Positions 34,087 to 45,682 of a DNA stretch of 64,000 bases are shown here, in pieces (the stretch's first letter is position 1; each line of letters starts with the position of its first letter). The DNA lies in NCBI GenBank assembly GCA_025331435.1, contig JAIWNI010000107.1, positions 1-64,000 on the forward strand. The letters run 5' to 3'. This DNA comes from Choanephora cucurbitarum. Its lineage: Eukaryota; Mucoromycota; Mucoromycetes; Mucorales; Choanephoraceae. The translations under genes were made by a program, and so were the position numbers. Below the pieces are notes generated by a model. The model was not told the DNA's origin and made no database searches. It worked only from the letters and a program-made list of their open reading frames with translations.

Positions 34087-36477
34087 ATTGACAAAAATTT
34101 AAATTTTGAAAAGAAAAGAAAAGGGAAAAATTAATAAAGCGCACGCATTTTGCTTTGCACATACATGCTTTAAAAAAAATAGTCCGCTCATTTAGAGCTG
34201 ATGTGCAATTTTCTGGTTTAATCAGAAAAAGCAATCGAAGTTAACACCCTACTTTTATCCTTTATAGGTAACTGACAAACAAAACTAGTCAGTTTTTAGA
34301 AACCTCTGATACAATGAAAGAATAGCACAAAAGAATGATGTCTAATATGATTTTCTTGTTTTCGTTGTATCTTTAGAATGCTTTATTAATGAATCATTAG
34401 AAAAGCATACCTGCCTATCTTGGTTCACTTTAAAAAAAAACACCTAAAAGCAAGAAAAACTTCTTGCAAACTATTAAAATAATTGTTTATTAAAGTGTGT
34501 TGATATTGTTGGGAAATGCGCTTTTGTAATGCGTGTATTCCTAAACCAAACACTCTAACATTGAGCGAGCAAAGTATCTAAAATATCGTATGATTTATGC
34601 GCTTCTTGTACTCCAGATGTTAACATAGCTTGTTCCTGTGCAGATTACTCAAGGAAAAAGACAAAATGCCTTATTGGCTAGGCACAATCATGAGGGATAA
34701 GTAAAAATACATTTTACTCGATTTGTTTCAAAGTAATTTAAAACCCTTTTTTTTTAGCAAATAGATGGAGTAGAGCTCAAGCACAAGAATGAGTAATGGC
34801 AAATTGTTCTGGTGCTACTTTCTGCAGACATCAAATCTGACTTTTCTTTTTTCGCTAAGCAAACAAAATGCTATTGATAATAAAAATAAGACAATGAGGC
34901 TGTATGCATGAGATTTTTAATGAAAATCAGACATGATCCACTTCATAGTCTCCAAAATTTCTGTAGCCCTTCCAGTGCCTGTTTTTGCTTTTGTGTCGCA
35001 ATAACAATCACATTATATTGATTTTATTCGTCTTCTTTAGCTGATGAACGTCTGGATCTTAAGTTGTTTTGCAGAATACCGTCTTCTGACTGGATATAAT
35101 AGTGTTGAGAAGCAAACATTTTTAATACAGATCTAAACTATAGAGAACTGGAAAGGGTGGTGGCTCCCAAATACGATATATACTTACAAGACAGTATGTT
35201 AGCTCCAATGACTATTAAGAAAAAGTATATCTCAGAATATGAAGTAATTATGTGTTCTTGCTAGCCATTACTTTAAAAGTAGTATCTTTCAGTGTTGTAA
35301 TTCGTGTAAGCCAAACACTTTTATTTACTAAAAAGCGGATTGAGATGCTGTACTATCAGCAAGAACCTCATCAAGATAGCAGTAGCTCTTGAACTTCCGA
35401 AGCTAGATACTTTATTGATTGAGTTCCGTTAGAAATTAAGGAGAATTTAGTTCGTCCAAAGACTACAAGACTGGTCTCCTACTTGCTTTTTTATGATACT
35501 GGTTAAATGTTTTGATTCTAATTAGTCAGTATATTGCTACATGAGTTTCATATAAGGGTGAAGTATAAATATTTTTTTAAGGAAATAAAGTTTATTGAAG
35601 TTTATAACAGAGGATGCATATATTTCTATAGTTTTTATGACTTGCTTACCACACCAACAGTTTGCTTAAAAAATATTCCTCAATTGTTTAAGCAACTCTT
35701 TTCTTTTTTTTTTGCTTTTCTCGCTTTCAGCTTAGTTTCCGTGGTTTGATTTGACATTCATCAAATGTATTGATTTCCTTTACGAATTTAAAGTCGTTGA
35801 CATTGTTCACTTTATTCCAAACTAAACCAGTCAGAGTGAAAAGCAAGATTGAACAAGAGATGATGAACTAATTGAACTTCGAAAGGGATTGATTTAGAAA
35901 AGATGGTAGACACACAAGAGATAGTATAATAAAAAAACATATAGTACATGCGATATTATGAGCTGTTAATTGACCTGAATAGCAAGAGCAAAGGAAAATG
36001 AGAAAGAGAACAAAATGTATATTAAAAGGTGGTCAAACTACGTTTGGTGTTTTCCATATAGGTTTTCTTTGTGAAAGTGATATTTGTCGTCCTGAGAGCT
36101 TTTGAAACAATCTCTTTAATCGCTAGCAAGTACTTCTTCGGCCGAAAGAAAACCAAAGAGATTTTGAAGTAAATGCATGATTAGAATTAATACATGACAG
36201 ATCAACGATTCTTTAAAGATAGTTGGTCAGCTTCAGATTGCTTTTAGCATCAATTGCTCTCAAATGAATTAAAATGTATTGTTCATGCCAGCGTGTTATG
36301 TATGTCAAAAAGAAATTGATTGATCTATTTAAAAGCAAAAGCAAAAGCGATGTCTGAAAGTTACAAGAGAACAGTATCAAATAATCTACAATTATCTTAA
36401 GGAAAATTTCATAGTTCTGTAACTTCAAGAAAAAAGCGATAATAAGCAAGGCACGTGGGCTTTTATATCGTAGTTTG
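34087..36477. other. Gene-poor intergenic region, 2.4 kb
   Basis: AT-rich on both strands, with dense stops and no splice-consistent coding segments. The first 150 bases contain the promoter of the WD40 gene. Frames at 35534-35749 and 36213-36506 are AT-rich, hydrophobic by composition and without motif support. Confidence 0.5.
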
Positions 36478-37863
36478 TTAATGAATGCACTTGACATGTT
36501 TAACAAAATCTCTGTCCTTCAACAACCTTTCAATGCTGTAAATATCAAGTTGAAGAACCAACTCAATTGTATTCTTCTCGCTTGGCATAATTGTTATCAA
36601 GGGAATGGGTGATGATTCTACAAAACTCCTCATACGTACGAAATGACCATAACCAAAATCGTAATTCTCTCGGAATCTTGACCAATCTGTGAGGCCAGCT
36701 GCACCATATCCCAACCGAGAGATAGGACTAACAATGCTTTCTACATTGTTAGAGGTGTTGAAGTAGTACTCGAGAGATTCCATATAAGGTATTGTGACAG
36801 ATTTACATGCAATGTTAATTTCTTTAGCTATTTGGCAAACACTTTTGTCTAGTACTTGTTGTACTGTATTAGAAATTGGAATAGGCCTAGTTATTGTTAA
36901 GAATGTATATGATAGTTGTGTCAATCAAATAACTTACAGGATGTAGTTTCCGATATAATTGATCATTTTCTTATCAGGATGACAATGATGCTGTGCTACA
37001 ACGCACAATAAATCGGAACATGAATCGGGTGGATTTTGGCGCGCTTTCGTAACAGCCTTGTGAAGGAAGGCAGCAAAAAAGTTGAACAAAGAGACTTTAG
37101 TATGAGGTTCTTCTAAATCTGAGAAAGCCTCTGTCTTGAACTGCGTCAAATGCTCCTTGTCAAAACAAAAAATCAACTTTCTTGAAGGTGCAGGTTTGAC
37201 TGTTAGCATTGGAGCTTGATCAGGAGGACAATGCGGATAAAGATCATTATGGTTTACTCCGTGCAAAGGCTTGACGGGTTTTCTCATTTCATCTGTATAC
37301 ATAAAATAATCTTTTGAATCAGGTTTCTCGCTACGACTGACAGCACACATGTAGCTAATAAATCTGCTTAGGCAGACACCATCAGCAAGCTTATGATGAA
37401 CGGAATAAGCGAGAGCGCAACTACCATCTTTTGTAAATGTCAATTTCATGCCATAAAGAGGACAGTCTCTACCAGTATAAGATTTGATAGACAACATTTC
37501 TTCATAAGGCACAATTAAATAGGAGAAATTGTGCCTCTTCCAGTGTTGGAAATCATCGGCAGTATTAACTACTTCGAACAGCACCCCTTTGGCAAAATCT
37601 CCAATGTCATATCTACCCTTTTCTTTTTTAATCAGTCTTCCAGCAAAAGGATAATAAACTTCAATTGTTTTCTCCAGTGCACTTTTAATCTTTGAGGGAT
37701 TCATAAAATCGGGGACATGATGTACATTCTCGAAGAAAAAAAGAGTTTGGGTGTATACATGTGAAGTTACTAAACTGAAACCGACTGGTGAGGGAACAGG
37801 CTTGAGACCTACACATTTGGGAGATGTAATAAACGATCGTTCGAAAGGCGGGAAGGCGACCAT
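36478..37863 (-). CDS. BAHD/HXXXD-type acyltransferase family protein
   Basis: Two exons, 37863-36938 and 36886-36478; 1335 bp, 444 aa. The family transfers acyl groups from CoA thioesters to alcohols or amines. The catalytic HXXXD motif is H157-K-L-A-D161 (SVHHKLADG), and the structural DFGWG motif appears as DFGYG at 385-389. YYPFAGRL (about 70) is also typical of the fold. Length fits the family (about 430-460). Substrate cannot be told from sequence; mucoralean relatives are generally uncharacterised. A GT8 glycosyltransferase gene on the same strand starts upstream, 187 bp between its stop and this ATG, so a shared pathway is possible but unproven. Confidence 0.88.
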
Positions 37864-38050
37864 TGCTTAGTGTTTTACAATTTTTTTTGCTTAAATCTGA
37901 CAGGCTGCGTAGTTTATATATTGTGTTTCACCGGTAAGAGGCTCGGCGGTTTTTATTGTTGTATGCAAATTAAATTTTAAAAAAAATGTAGGAAAACCGG
38001 TTCAAGGTAATGATTAAATAAGAGAAGGGATAGTAAGGGAGTATATGTAT

Positions 38051-38965
38051 CTACAGCATGGCTTGGTTCGTTTCTTCTGGTGCATAAATGCTCTTTGTAA
38101 TCCTGTTGTAACTAGCCCACCATAATTCATAGAGCGGTCTATAAATATTCTCCAAATCGTTCAAATCGTGATCAAGATCGATATCCCAAGGTTTTGTTAT
38201 AATGTAGTGCACATTTTTTATATGAGGCAAGCTCCACATAGGCTTGTGGGCCCATTGAAGTGTTTTGAGAGCGTTGTATGTATATGGGAGAGGTTTCCAT
38301 TGGTTATTGAATATTTCATTAAGGAAGTCTTGGTCAGGGAAAGGATAAATGTTTAAATCGGAAATGCTGTTCAGATACTGCAGCATAAAGGCAAGCTTAT
38401 CACCACTGGGTGTCAGTACAATGAGACCGCTGTTAAAATAATTGTAGCCATTGTCTGCTGATCGAGGATCAATGCAAGCGGATGTATCGCAACCAGTATA
38501 GGCACAGTTCTCAGGAATCCAATTGGATGGATAATGTTTGATTTTTTGAGGGTTGCATATACAAGCATGTGAAGCTGCAACCCAATCTTTGTTTGGTAAA
38601 GGAATCTGCATAAGCTCGTCCATGTTTTGAAGAGGTAGCATGTCTGCATCCAAGAGTACTAGCCGTTCATATTCATCTTGTCCCCAAACAGCTAATTTTG
38701 TCCAGGTTTCCGTAAATCTCTCGCTCTTATAATCAACCTTACCACTGGGATGGATTGGCTCAATTTCTTTTACAATACACCCAATCTTCTTTAAGGTTTG
38801 AACCGCTTGAGGAGCAACAGCCGACGTATAAAGTACCAAGAGCGGATATTGGCTTTTATATAAATTATGCAATGCATGCTTGATTGCAATGACGCCTTTA
38901 ATATATTGGTTGGTACTAGTCAAAACTACGGCCCAAGCGCCATTAACAGATGTAGATGCAACCAT
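38051..38965 (-). CDS. Glycosyltransferase family 8 (glycogenin/galactinol synthase-like)
   Basis: A single-exon gene, 304 aa. It begins GAWAVVLTSTNQYIKGVIAIKHAL, the nucleotide-sugar binding start of GT8. The metal-binding DXD motif is DAD at 106-108 (LLDADMLPLQNMDEL). FNSGLIVL and FPDQDFLNEIF follow as in glycogenin-type enzymes, and HIKNVHYIITKPWD matches the conserved C-terminal His-containing loop. It is shorter than glycogenins with C-terminal glycogen-synthase-binding tails, and has no signal peptide, so a cytosolic galactinol-synthase-like or related transferase is likely. The acceptor is unknown. Its start is 204 bp from the divergent EMC7 gene. Confidence 0.9.
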   Translation of the reverse strand: MVASTSVNGAWAVVLTSTNQYIKGVIAIKHALHNLYKSQYPLLVLYTSAVAPQAVQTLKKIGCIVKEIEPIHPSGKVDYKSERFTETWTKLAVWGQDEYERLVLLDADMLPLQNMDELMQIPLPNKDWVAASHACICNPQKIKHYPSNWIPENCAYTGCDTSACIDPRSADNGYNYFNSGLIVLTPSGDKLAFMLQYLNSISDLNIYPFPDQDFLNEIFNNQWKPLPYTYNALKTLQWAHKPMWSLPHIKNVHYIITKPWDIDLDHDLNDLENIYRPLYELWWASYNRITKSIYAPEETNQAML

Positions 38966-39169
38966 ATTCCAGCAAAAAGATATGTGAGTAAACTATGATG
39001 AAAGACAAGAGAAGACAAGAGAAAAAAAGAGAGAGAAAAATAGAGATTATGGATGTAAGAAGTATATATGTTTGACCGAAAAGGTTGACAGACGGGCTTT
39101 TAACTTTACCTCACAAGTTTGGAGCCCCACCTCAGTTTGAAGAATAATTTATCCTTTGCTTTAAATACT
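38966..39169. promoter_or_regulatory. Divergent promoter, GT8 and EMC7 genes
   Basis: A 204-bp gap between ATGs at 38965 (minus) and 39170 (plus). It includes a purine-rich stretch next to the GT8 start (AGACAAGAGAAGACAAGAGA, about 39002-39021), which on the GT8 strand is a pyrimidine-rich leader. No specific binding site identified. Confidence 0.45.
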
Positions 39170-40121
39170 ATGAAATTTCTAAGCTTACTAATAACAAGGT
39201 ATCGTATCACGGTACTTTCTATAGCTAGTCTAAGCTAAGCTGTAATTTTTCTGTCAGCCTACTCTTGGCAATAACCAATGCTCTGAAGCTTCAAGGTAGA
39301 ATAGTACCTAACGCTATTATCGAAGGTAAAGTTGCCTCGGTCATCTACCTCTTTGATAGTTTCTTACGTGCCCTCGATAGACATCGCCAAGATCGACTCC
39401 TCAACCACGCGCGTAGTACTTAATGGCGCTCAGTATACAGCTCATATCGATGCTAAAGGAGAGTTTAGTTTGTAAGCAGATATCCTGGCTTGCTAGAGCG
39501 AAGATGAACTTATTCTTTTTTTTTTCAGTCCAAACGTGAGGCCAGGTTCCTATCTTTTAGAAGTCCAAAGTATTCAACATGTCTATCCTAAAGTAAAGTA
39601 GTTTCTATGGCATCATATCTCTATTCATTTCAGTAACCCAAAAGAAAAAGTTGCGCGTTGATATAGGAGAAGATGATGAAGTCCGAGCTTCTTATACAGG
39701 TATCGGTATTGACTGGAATCAACGAGGCTATTCAGTACCCCACCCATTCGACTTACAAGCCAAAGCAGAATCTGAATATTTTATGGTATACTATCAGTCA
39801 CTAACGCACATAAAGAGAAAGAAAACTAAGCAGTAATTCTGCTTGTAGCAAAGACAAGGATTTAATTTGATGGGCATGTTCAAAAACCCAATGTTTTTGA
39901 TGCTTGGTTTTAGTGCTATTATGATGTTCTTTATGCCAAAACTGATGGCAGCTGTGCAAGATATGGGTAAATTCTCGATAAGTATCTCTGGAATTCATCA
40001 TGACTAACCAATTTGTTTAGATCCTGAGGCAGCTAATGAGATAAGTCAATCGCAAGCAGATGCTCAGAAATTATTGTCAGATATGCCTAATCTATCTCGA
40101 ATGTTTGCTGATCGACAATAA
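39170..40121 (+). CDS. EMC7: ER membrane protein complex subunit 7
   Basis: Component of the EMC, which inserts tail-anchored and polytopic proteins into the ER membrane. Seven small exons: 39170-39198, 39258-39325, 39381-39471, 39529-39592, 39651-39785, 39849-39966 and 40021-40121; 606 bp, 201 aa. A signal peptide (MKFLSLLITSLLLAITNA) leads to a luminal beta-sandwich (LKLQGRIVPNAII ... VVLNGAQYTAHID ... VRPGSYLLEV ... LRVDIGEDDEVRA) and a C-terminal membrane segment (NPMFLMLGFSAIMMFFMPKL). Exon 5 uses the acceptor AAAAAG at 39650; the more canonical TTTCAG 17 bases upstream would place a stop in frame, so it may act as a decoy. No frame errors. Confidence 0.93.
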
Positions 40122-40709
40122 TCCGTTCAATTGATCTAAGAATATTTGATCATTCTTGAATAAAGTAGTACAAACATGAAGGAACTAAATGGTATGGCGT
40201 CATTTTTAACGAAAGAACTCTTGTCCTACACTTGAGCGTTTTCTTCTGTCATCTTCTCTGTTGTTCCTATGTGTGACCAGACTCTTCACATTTTCGCCAA
40301 TGCTCGGTTAGAGCAGAAAGGTTGTCTTCTATTCATGGAAAATAGAACAATCAAAGCAACCAATCATGACTCATAAGCCTTTTAGAGTACTTCTTTGGTA
40401 AATGATTCACAGACTGCACTTATTCCTTACTTTTGACAAAGTTTGCAACGTTTCCTTACTTTTTAAAAGGAACAAAAGTGGCCGAGTATTTGCAACACAT
40501 GAGCAAGCATTATTTAGGTTGTCTTCAGTCTATAAAGGAAAATACTTTATTGTGTTGCACTTGTGTTTCAGGCAACCCGATTCCATGAAATACCACAAGT
40601 TTTTTTTTATCGCACGACCTAAAATGTCAACTCTGCTAAAAAAACATAGAAAAACAAAGGGTCCAACCAAACTATACTAATACATATGGAAACATATCAA
40701 TCGTTCGGT
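40122..40709. other. Intergenic
   Basis: About 590 bp between the EMC7 stop (plus) and lipase A stop (minus). A 92-codon plus-strand frame at 40402-40680 lacks any motif; I do not call it. Confidence 0.5.
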
Positions 40710-42335
40710 CTATATTAAGTTATGGAGATCATCATCACAGCCTTCATGTATACCAAAATAACTGGGATGAAAGAAAATAGAATAATGCGTCTTATTATAT
40801 AGCAAGCAATTTGCTCCATATGACTTACTTGAGATGTGATATAGCACCAACAGCGTCTAATGAAGCTGAACAGTTTCTTGTCTCGTACGGTCCCGGACAT
40901 ATAGCTTAGAATTAGAAAGAAGTTTAATATACTGGAATGCAATCAAGGACGATTTCTGATATACCAATTTCATTGTGTCTAAATGACTTGAGCCAGTATT
41001 CATCACCTTCATGCTAAGATTCCAGTCAATAAAAACTGTTATTTTCATAATGTCGTTTTTCATGCTTTTTTTTTTTAAAACCAACCAAATATCCTTTTAA
41101 TAAAGATGGCTCATGTGCAGTTCCTAGTTATAATCATCTCAGTACAAGTAACTCATACTCAAGTAAAATCATTTGTTTCGAGCTTACCATCATCATATTG
41201 AACATATCGAATAAGGTCAATATTATTGTCTCCTATATACGCGACATACCCTTCGTTACCTACACGGGGCTTGCCTGAGCATATTGTTAAGTCATGATCT
41301 GATACCTCTCGTCATTATTCTACTCTATACCTAAAAGGCGTGCTTTTAGCCTAGTTGAATCAAGCTCAGGGAACTGTTGCTGTATGTCAACGGCAACCAA
41401 AGAAGCAACACCAGCGCCAAATGAATGTCTATTATAACAGATTAAGCATCAACATTGTAATTGACATCTCACATTTATCATGTTGCATGATCAATACCCT
41501 GCTACAACGACTTTGTAATCAGGATGGAGCTTAAGCTGATCGTCTAGTGTTTGAGCAATTGTATCCCGGATGCTTAATAGCGCCAACAACATGCCTATCA
41601 AGTATAAATTTATATGATGAAAGTTATTTCAAGTCTGTTGGTGAAATGATGACGCTTCTTCTTATTCTTTGTTTCATTAGCTTATTACCTTTATGAACTT
41701 GAGCATTAGGGATGAATGGGTGCTGAATCATCTCGTTGATGCCATACTGTAATTGAGTTTTGTATTGAGTTCCAAAAATATCGTTAGGCTTCCTTTCTTA
41801 AGTATGCTTACAGTGATCTTATTTCGCATAGAAGCAGCGCCTCTTACAACAACGTATATTGTTTTTTTGCTAAGGCGTTTTTTGGAGCAAGAGTCAATGT
41901 GCTTTCTATCATATCCTTCTCTATGAATACCTACTCTTCCGATACCGAAATGTGTCCTGAAACTCCCAAAGGATTTTTGCCGTAAGTCACTGCTACATGA
42001 GCGTCTGGTAATATTTCTTTACAAAAAGGGCAATCTAGTTTATCATAGCTTGCTCTGCAATTAGATGTTTTTGTAAGCTTTGCATAAAACACTATATCTG
42101 CTAATGTGTCTGTGTCATTGTACTGGTATCGGACTACAGTAGCTGAAGGTAGTAAAATGTCCTCGTTCAAGATACGTCGATAGTCCGTAAAAAAACTTTC
42201 TTTGTTGTTTGTATCGTACGTAGTATTGAAAAATTCTGTATCTTTTGGCAGTACAATTCTGGAAAAATCAAAACATTGTACTTTTGTCAGAATCAGCAAC
42301 AATGCTACAAACGGTAACATAAATTGAAAAGTCAT
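40710..42335 (-). CDS. Secreted class 3 lipase (lipase A)
   Basis: An alpha/beta-hydrolase of the lipase class 3 family, which hydrolyses triglycerides or other esters outside the cell. Ten exons: 42335-41935, 41869-41812, 41746-41689, 41594-41498, 41428-41331, 41274-41188, 41123-41086, 41013-40965, 40904-40829 and 40761-40710; 1014 bp, 337 aa. A signal peptide (MTFQFMLPFVALLLILTKVQC) precedes KKTIYVVVRG, AQVHKG, the nucleophile elbow AGHSFGAG (Ser207), KPRVGN, the Asp site in RYVQYDDG (about 265-266) and the catalytic His in HEGDEYW (His280). CPGPYETRNC and NYFGIHEGC close the protein. All intron positions correspond to those of lipase B at 48225. The catalytic triad appears complete. Confidence 0.9.
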
Positions 42336-43358
42336 AATGACTACAAAAGAAAAGAATAAAGTCGACTTATTCGAATTATAACTTTATACACACATCATTC
42401 TCTATCTAAAATAATAATATATGAAATGAAAGGAGAAAGACTACTTACCAGAAAAAGCATAAAACATTGATTCCATAGGTATTTTGAAGTTAGTTGCTAT
42501 TACAAAAGCTTTGACCGTAACTTAATTACCGACAACTGATGAACCATTGTCTCGAATTAAGTTACAGGAATTTGAAGGTCTTCGCAACTTTTAGATACAA
42601 ATATGAAATGTAAGCCTACAGGACAAACCGAAAAAAAAACGAAGTAGAAGTATTGAAAAACAAACGGAAATGAGTGGATGCCAGCTATACAATAGTAGCT
42701 TCTACAAACTTTCGATTTTCTTGAGTACGTTTAGCGTGGATGCTTTATTCTTTTAGGCAGCCGCTAATGTATTTATCTTGAGGAAATAAGCCGAATTTTT
42801 TTTTTGTCTGCTAATGGAGCATCTTCGAGAGAAAAATGGGATAGGTTTTTTTAATTGGAATTTAAGATATAGAAAGTATGGGCAATTGATTAAAGTGATA
42901 GTACTCTGATTTCAAATTCAGTGTATAATGGAATGATACCGTTTATCATCATTTTTCGCTACAAAACACAACATAGCGTATCATTCAACATGCGAAAAAA
43001 CCTGACGCAGTCTGTGCTGATACAGCGATCAGTCATGAACAGTCGGGTTTGGCATTACAAATGTTTCCTAACAATCAATATCATGCAACTTTTTTTAACT
43101 CAGCCCTTTAAATAGCAGTAAACCCTTTCTACTTGTAAATATCAAGATGGCAAAATGTATGTCTTTTCTTCTGTGTAGGCTAAGAGCAGTTAATGATGGC
43201 ATTGACTCTGATTATATCGGCCTATCATGATATTAACACTTTGGAAGCCAAATCCTTCGAATAAGGTTTGCTGTTTCTAAATCTATTTGTCACACCTGAA
43301 AAAAGGACAGGTGCCAATGACAAGCGCTAAACTCGACTTTTCTTTCTTTCTCGTCCTG
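42336..43358. other. Intergenic between lipase A and the dioxygenase gene
   Basis: About 1 kb, AT-rich, with the promoters of two divergent genes. A 64-codon plus-strand frame (42921-43115) has no support. TTTAAATAG near 43107 could be a TATA-like element, but its position is far from the dioxygenase start. Confidence 0.45.
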
Positions 43359-44671
43359 ATGTTGCCCTTTACCCGATCGTTTTTACGCAGTCAACGCATA
43401 CTTGCGAATCAAACGAGAATAGCCTCACGTTTTAACTCGACTTTTGGTCAAATCACCTCCACTGATAAGGACTCTTTGAAGTTCAAATGGCAAGATCAGT
43501 TAGAAGACAGTACTTACAGTTACCTCTGGCTCAGAGACAACTGCCCTTGTGAAAACTGCTTGCATCCCTCAAGCCGTCAAAAGTTACACTCTTCAGCAGA
43601 TATACCTTTAGATATCAGGCCAGTTGATGTTCAAGTGACAGCTCAGCATGCCGAGATCACCTGGAGTTCACCCCTGAGAGGACGTCAAGAAGCATCACCT
43701 CATGTAAGCCGTTTTCCACTTGAGTTTCTCCAGCAATATCAGTCCAAGGAATCAAGTCAAAAGTTCAGATTTGGCCACCTTAAGCCTCAGACATGGGCTG
43801 CTAACGAATATGAATTAGACTGGGTGTCATACGATGATTATATGAATTCGGATGAAGGTCTAAACACAGTTGTTCAGCGCTTATATAAGACAGGACTTGT
43901 GTTTATGAAGGGTGTACCATTAGAAGACTCATCCGTTACTCGGGTTGCAGAAAGAATAGGCCCTGTACAAGAAACATTTTATGGTCGAGATTTCGATGTG
44001 AAAAACGTAGCTAAGTCCATCAATATTGCTTACACAAGTTTATACTTGGGTTTCCATATGGATCTTATGTAAGCCGAATTACTCTATATCAAAATTCAGA
44101 CTAAGCTTTCTTAAAATTTGGCAGGTATATGGATAGTCCACCTGGAATTCAACTCTTGCATAGCTTAAAGAACACTGTCACAGGTGGAGCCAGTATTTTT
44201 GTGGACTCTTTCCGGGCTGTTGAACTCTTAAAAAAAGACGATCCTGAGGCATACGAAATCCTTAGAAAGACACCCGTTACCTTCCATTATCTCAACAATG
44301 GTCATCACATGTATTACAAGAGACCAACTATTGTAACTGATGAAGCCCATAGTGGGCCAGCATGGGATTCGCATGTAAACTATGCGCCTCAATTCCAGGG
44401 CCCTTTAGATGACTTGTCGCCTGAAGAAGCCAAAAGATTTTACGGTGCTTTTCAGAAATTTGCTGATTGCATTCAGCAAGATTCCCTTCGTTACCAGTTG
44501 ACTCTAAAGCCTGGAGAACTTGTTTTGTTTGCTAACCGACGTGTGCTTCACGGTAGAACTTCTTTTGACCCTACCAGCGGTGATAGACACCTCAAAGGAA
44601 CCTACCTCAACTTGGATTCGCTCAAGGACAAGCTTCGAGTATTGAGTGCTCAGTTTGGTTATCATTCTTGA
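43359..44671 (+). CDS. Gamma-butyrobetaine / trimethyllysine dioxygenase family enzyme
   Basis: Fe(II)/2-oxoglutarate dioxygenase of carnitine synthesis. Two exons, 43359-44068 and 44125-44671; 1257 bp, 418 aa. The ATG at 43359 opens a good mitochondrial presequence (MLPFTRSFLRSQRILANQ then TRIASRF); an in-frame ATG at 43317 is an alternative. The N-terminal zinc-binding domain shows WLRDNCPCENCLH. The catalytic domain has the first iron ligands in GFHMDL (HxD), then MDSPPGIQLLH, and the distal His in NRRVLHGRTSF. GGASIFVDSF and the spacing favour gamma-butyrobetaine hydroxylase over trimethyllysine hydroxylase, but the two are hard to separate by eye. It converges on the methyltransferase gene with a 56-bp gap. 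Confidence 0.9.
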
Positions 44672-44727
44672 TATTGTTGTCTATATACAGTAAACTTGTC
44701 ATTTATTTGTTTTTGTTTTTGTGTTGT

Positions 44728-45682
44728 CTATTCTGGCTTTTGAAATTTGGCTTGAGCAAAGATTCTATCAATTCTCATTTCCATACTTCGATTTGTTGTT
44801 TCACGGTAGATGTATTCCAATTGATCAACAACAAAGCCTTCTTGTTCAAATCGAGCCTTCAGATCGTCCGTAGAAAAGAAATAACTTAAAGTGCCGTCAT
44901 GTCTAACATAGAGGTTTTCGTCTATTTTCTTATCAGAGGCAGCACTGAATTTGATCTGTGCTTCGTCGTAGAGCCCATAATCGCGGAACAAAACGTATCC
45001 TCCAGGCTTTAGTACGCTATAAATGTTTTTGATGGCAATACTCATCTTTTCAGGAGGGATGGCTGAAAAAACAAAGATAGCAGACACCTTTGAAAGAACA
45101 ATTGTTTAGTTCGTATATCTAATATACATTACAAGAGATAAGTAACTCACCAAGTCCAACGAGTTTTCCGGAATGTTGTCAGTTAGCTTGTCTGCTGTTA
45201 AATCGCACACGAATGCTTTACAACGAGACTCATCGTAGTTTTCATTTTCCTTTACCATATCTACTGCTCTTTTTGAGAAATCGCAAGCATAGATAAACAA
45301 GGAAGGATTATCTGCTAGTAAGGGAAATACAAAATTGCCTACACCACAGCCTACTTCCAAACATCTCTGCTCTTTTGTCTGATCAGCAAGCTCAGTAAAC
45401 TCTCGATCGGTCCAATGACGATCTAGTCCTAAATGTGAGCATGGGGAGAAAACCGAAAGTAAATCTATTGTCGTTACCTTTAAAGAATTTGGTAGTGTTG
45501 CGTTTGTAAAAGAGATCCCAGTTTTTTGCTGCTTCTTTTTTATATTTGGTTTTCCAAAAAGCAGGAACTTCTTTTTTGTCTTCAGCAATAACTTGTTGCG
45601 CTCTCTCGATTAGTTTTTCGAGGCGTTCATCCTCTATAACGATTCTAGCTCCATCAGCTCGAACTTTTGAGTGATCACCCAT
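44728..45682 (-). CDS. tRNA N3-methylcytidine methyltransferase, METTL2/6 type
   Basis: Class I SAM-dependent methyltransferase of the METTL2/METTL6/Trm140 group, which makes m3C32 in tRNAs. Three exons: 45682-45478, 45428-45151 and 45087-44728; 843 bp, 280 aa. Family signatures: AFWKTKYKKEAAKNWDLFYKRN near the start, DRHWTDREF, the SAM-binding motif LEVGCGVGNFVFPL, CDFSKRAV, FVFSAIPPEKM and RDYGLYDEAQIKF, ending in a Tyr/Arg-rich strand (YRETTNRSMEMRIDRIFAQ). Length and lack of an N-terminal extension fit METTL6 best (tRNA-Ser specificity), which is inference. Confidence 0.92.

Noticed and set aside
39628..39633. TTTCAG as the acceptor of EMC7 intron 4
   Set aside because: Joining there gives an immediate in-frame TAA; the AAAAAG acceptor restores the conserved LRVDIG segment and the exon sum.
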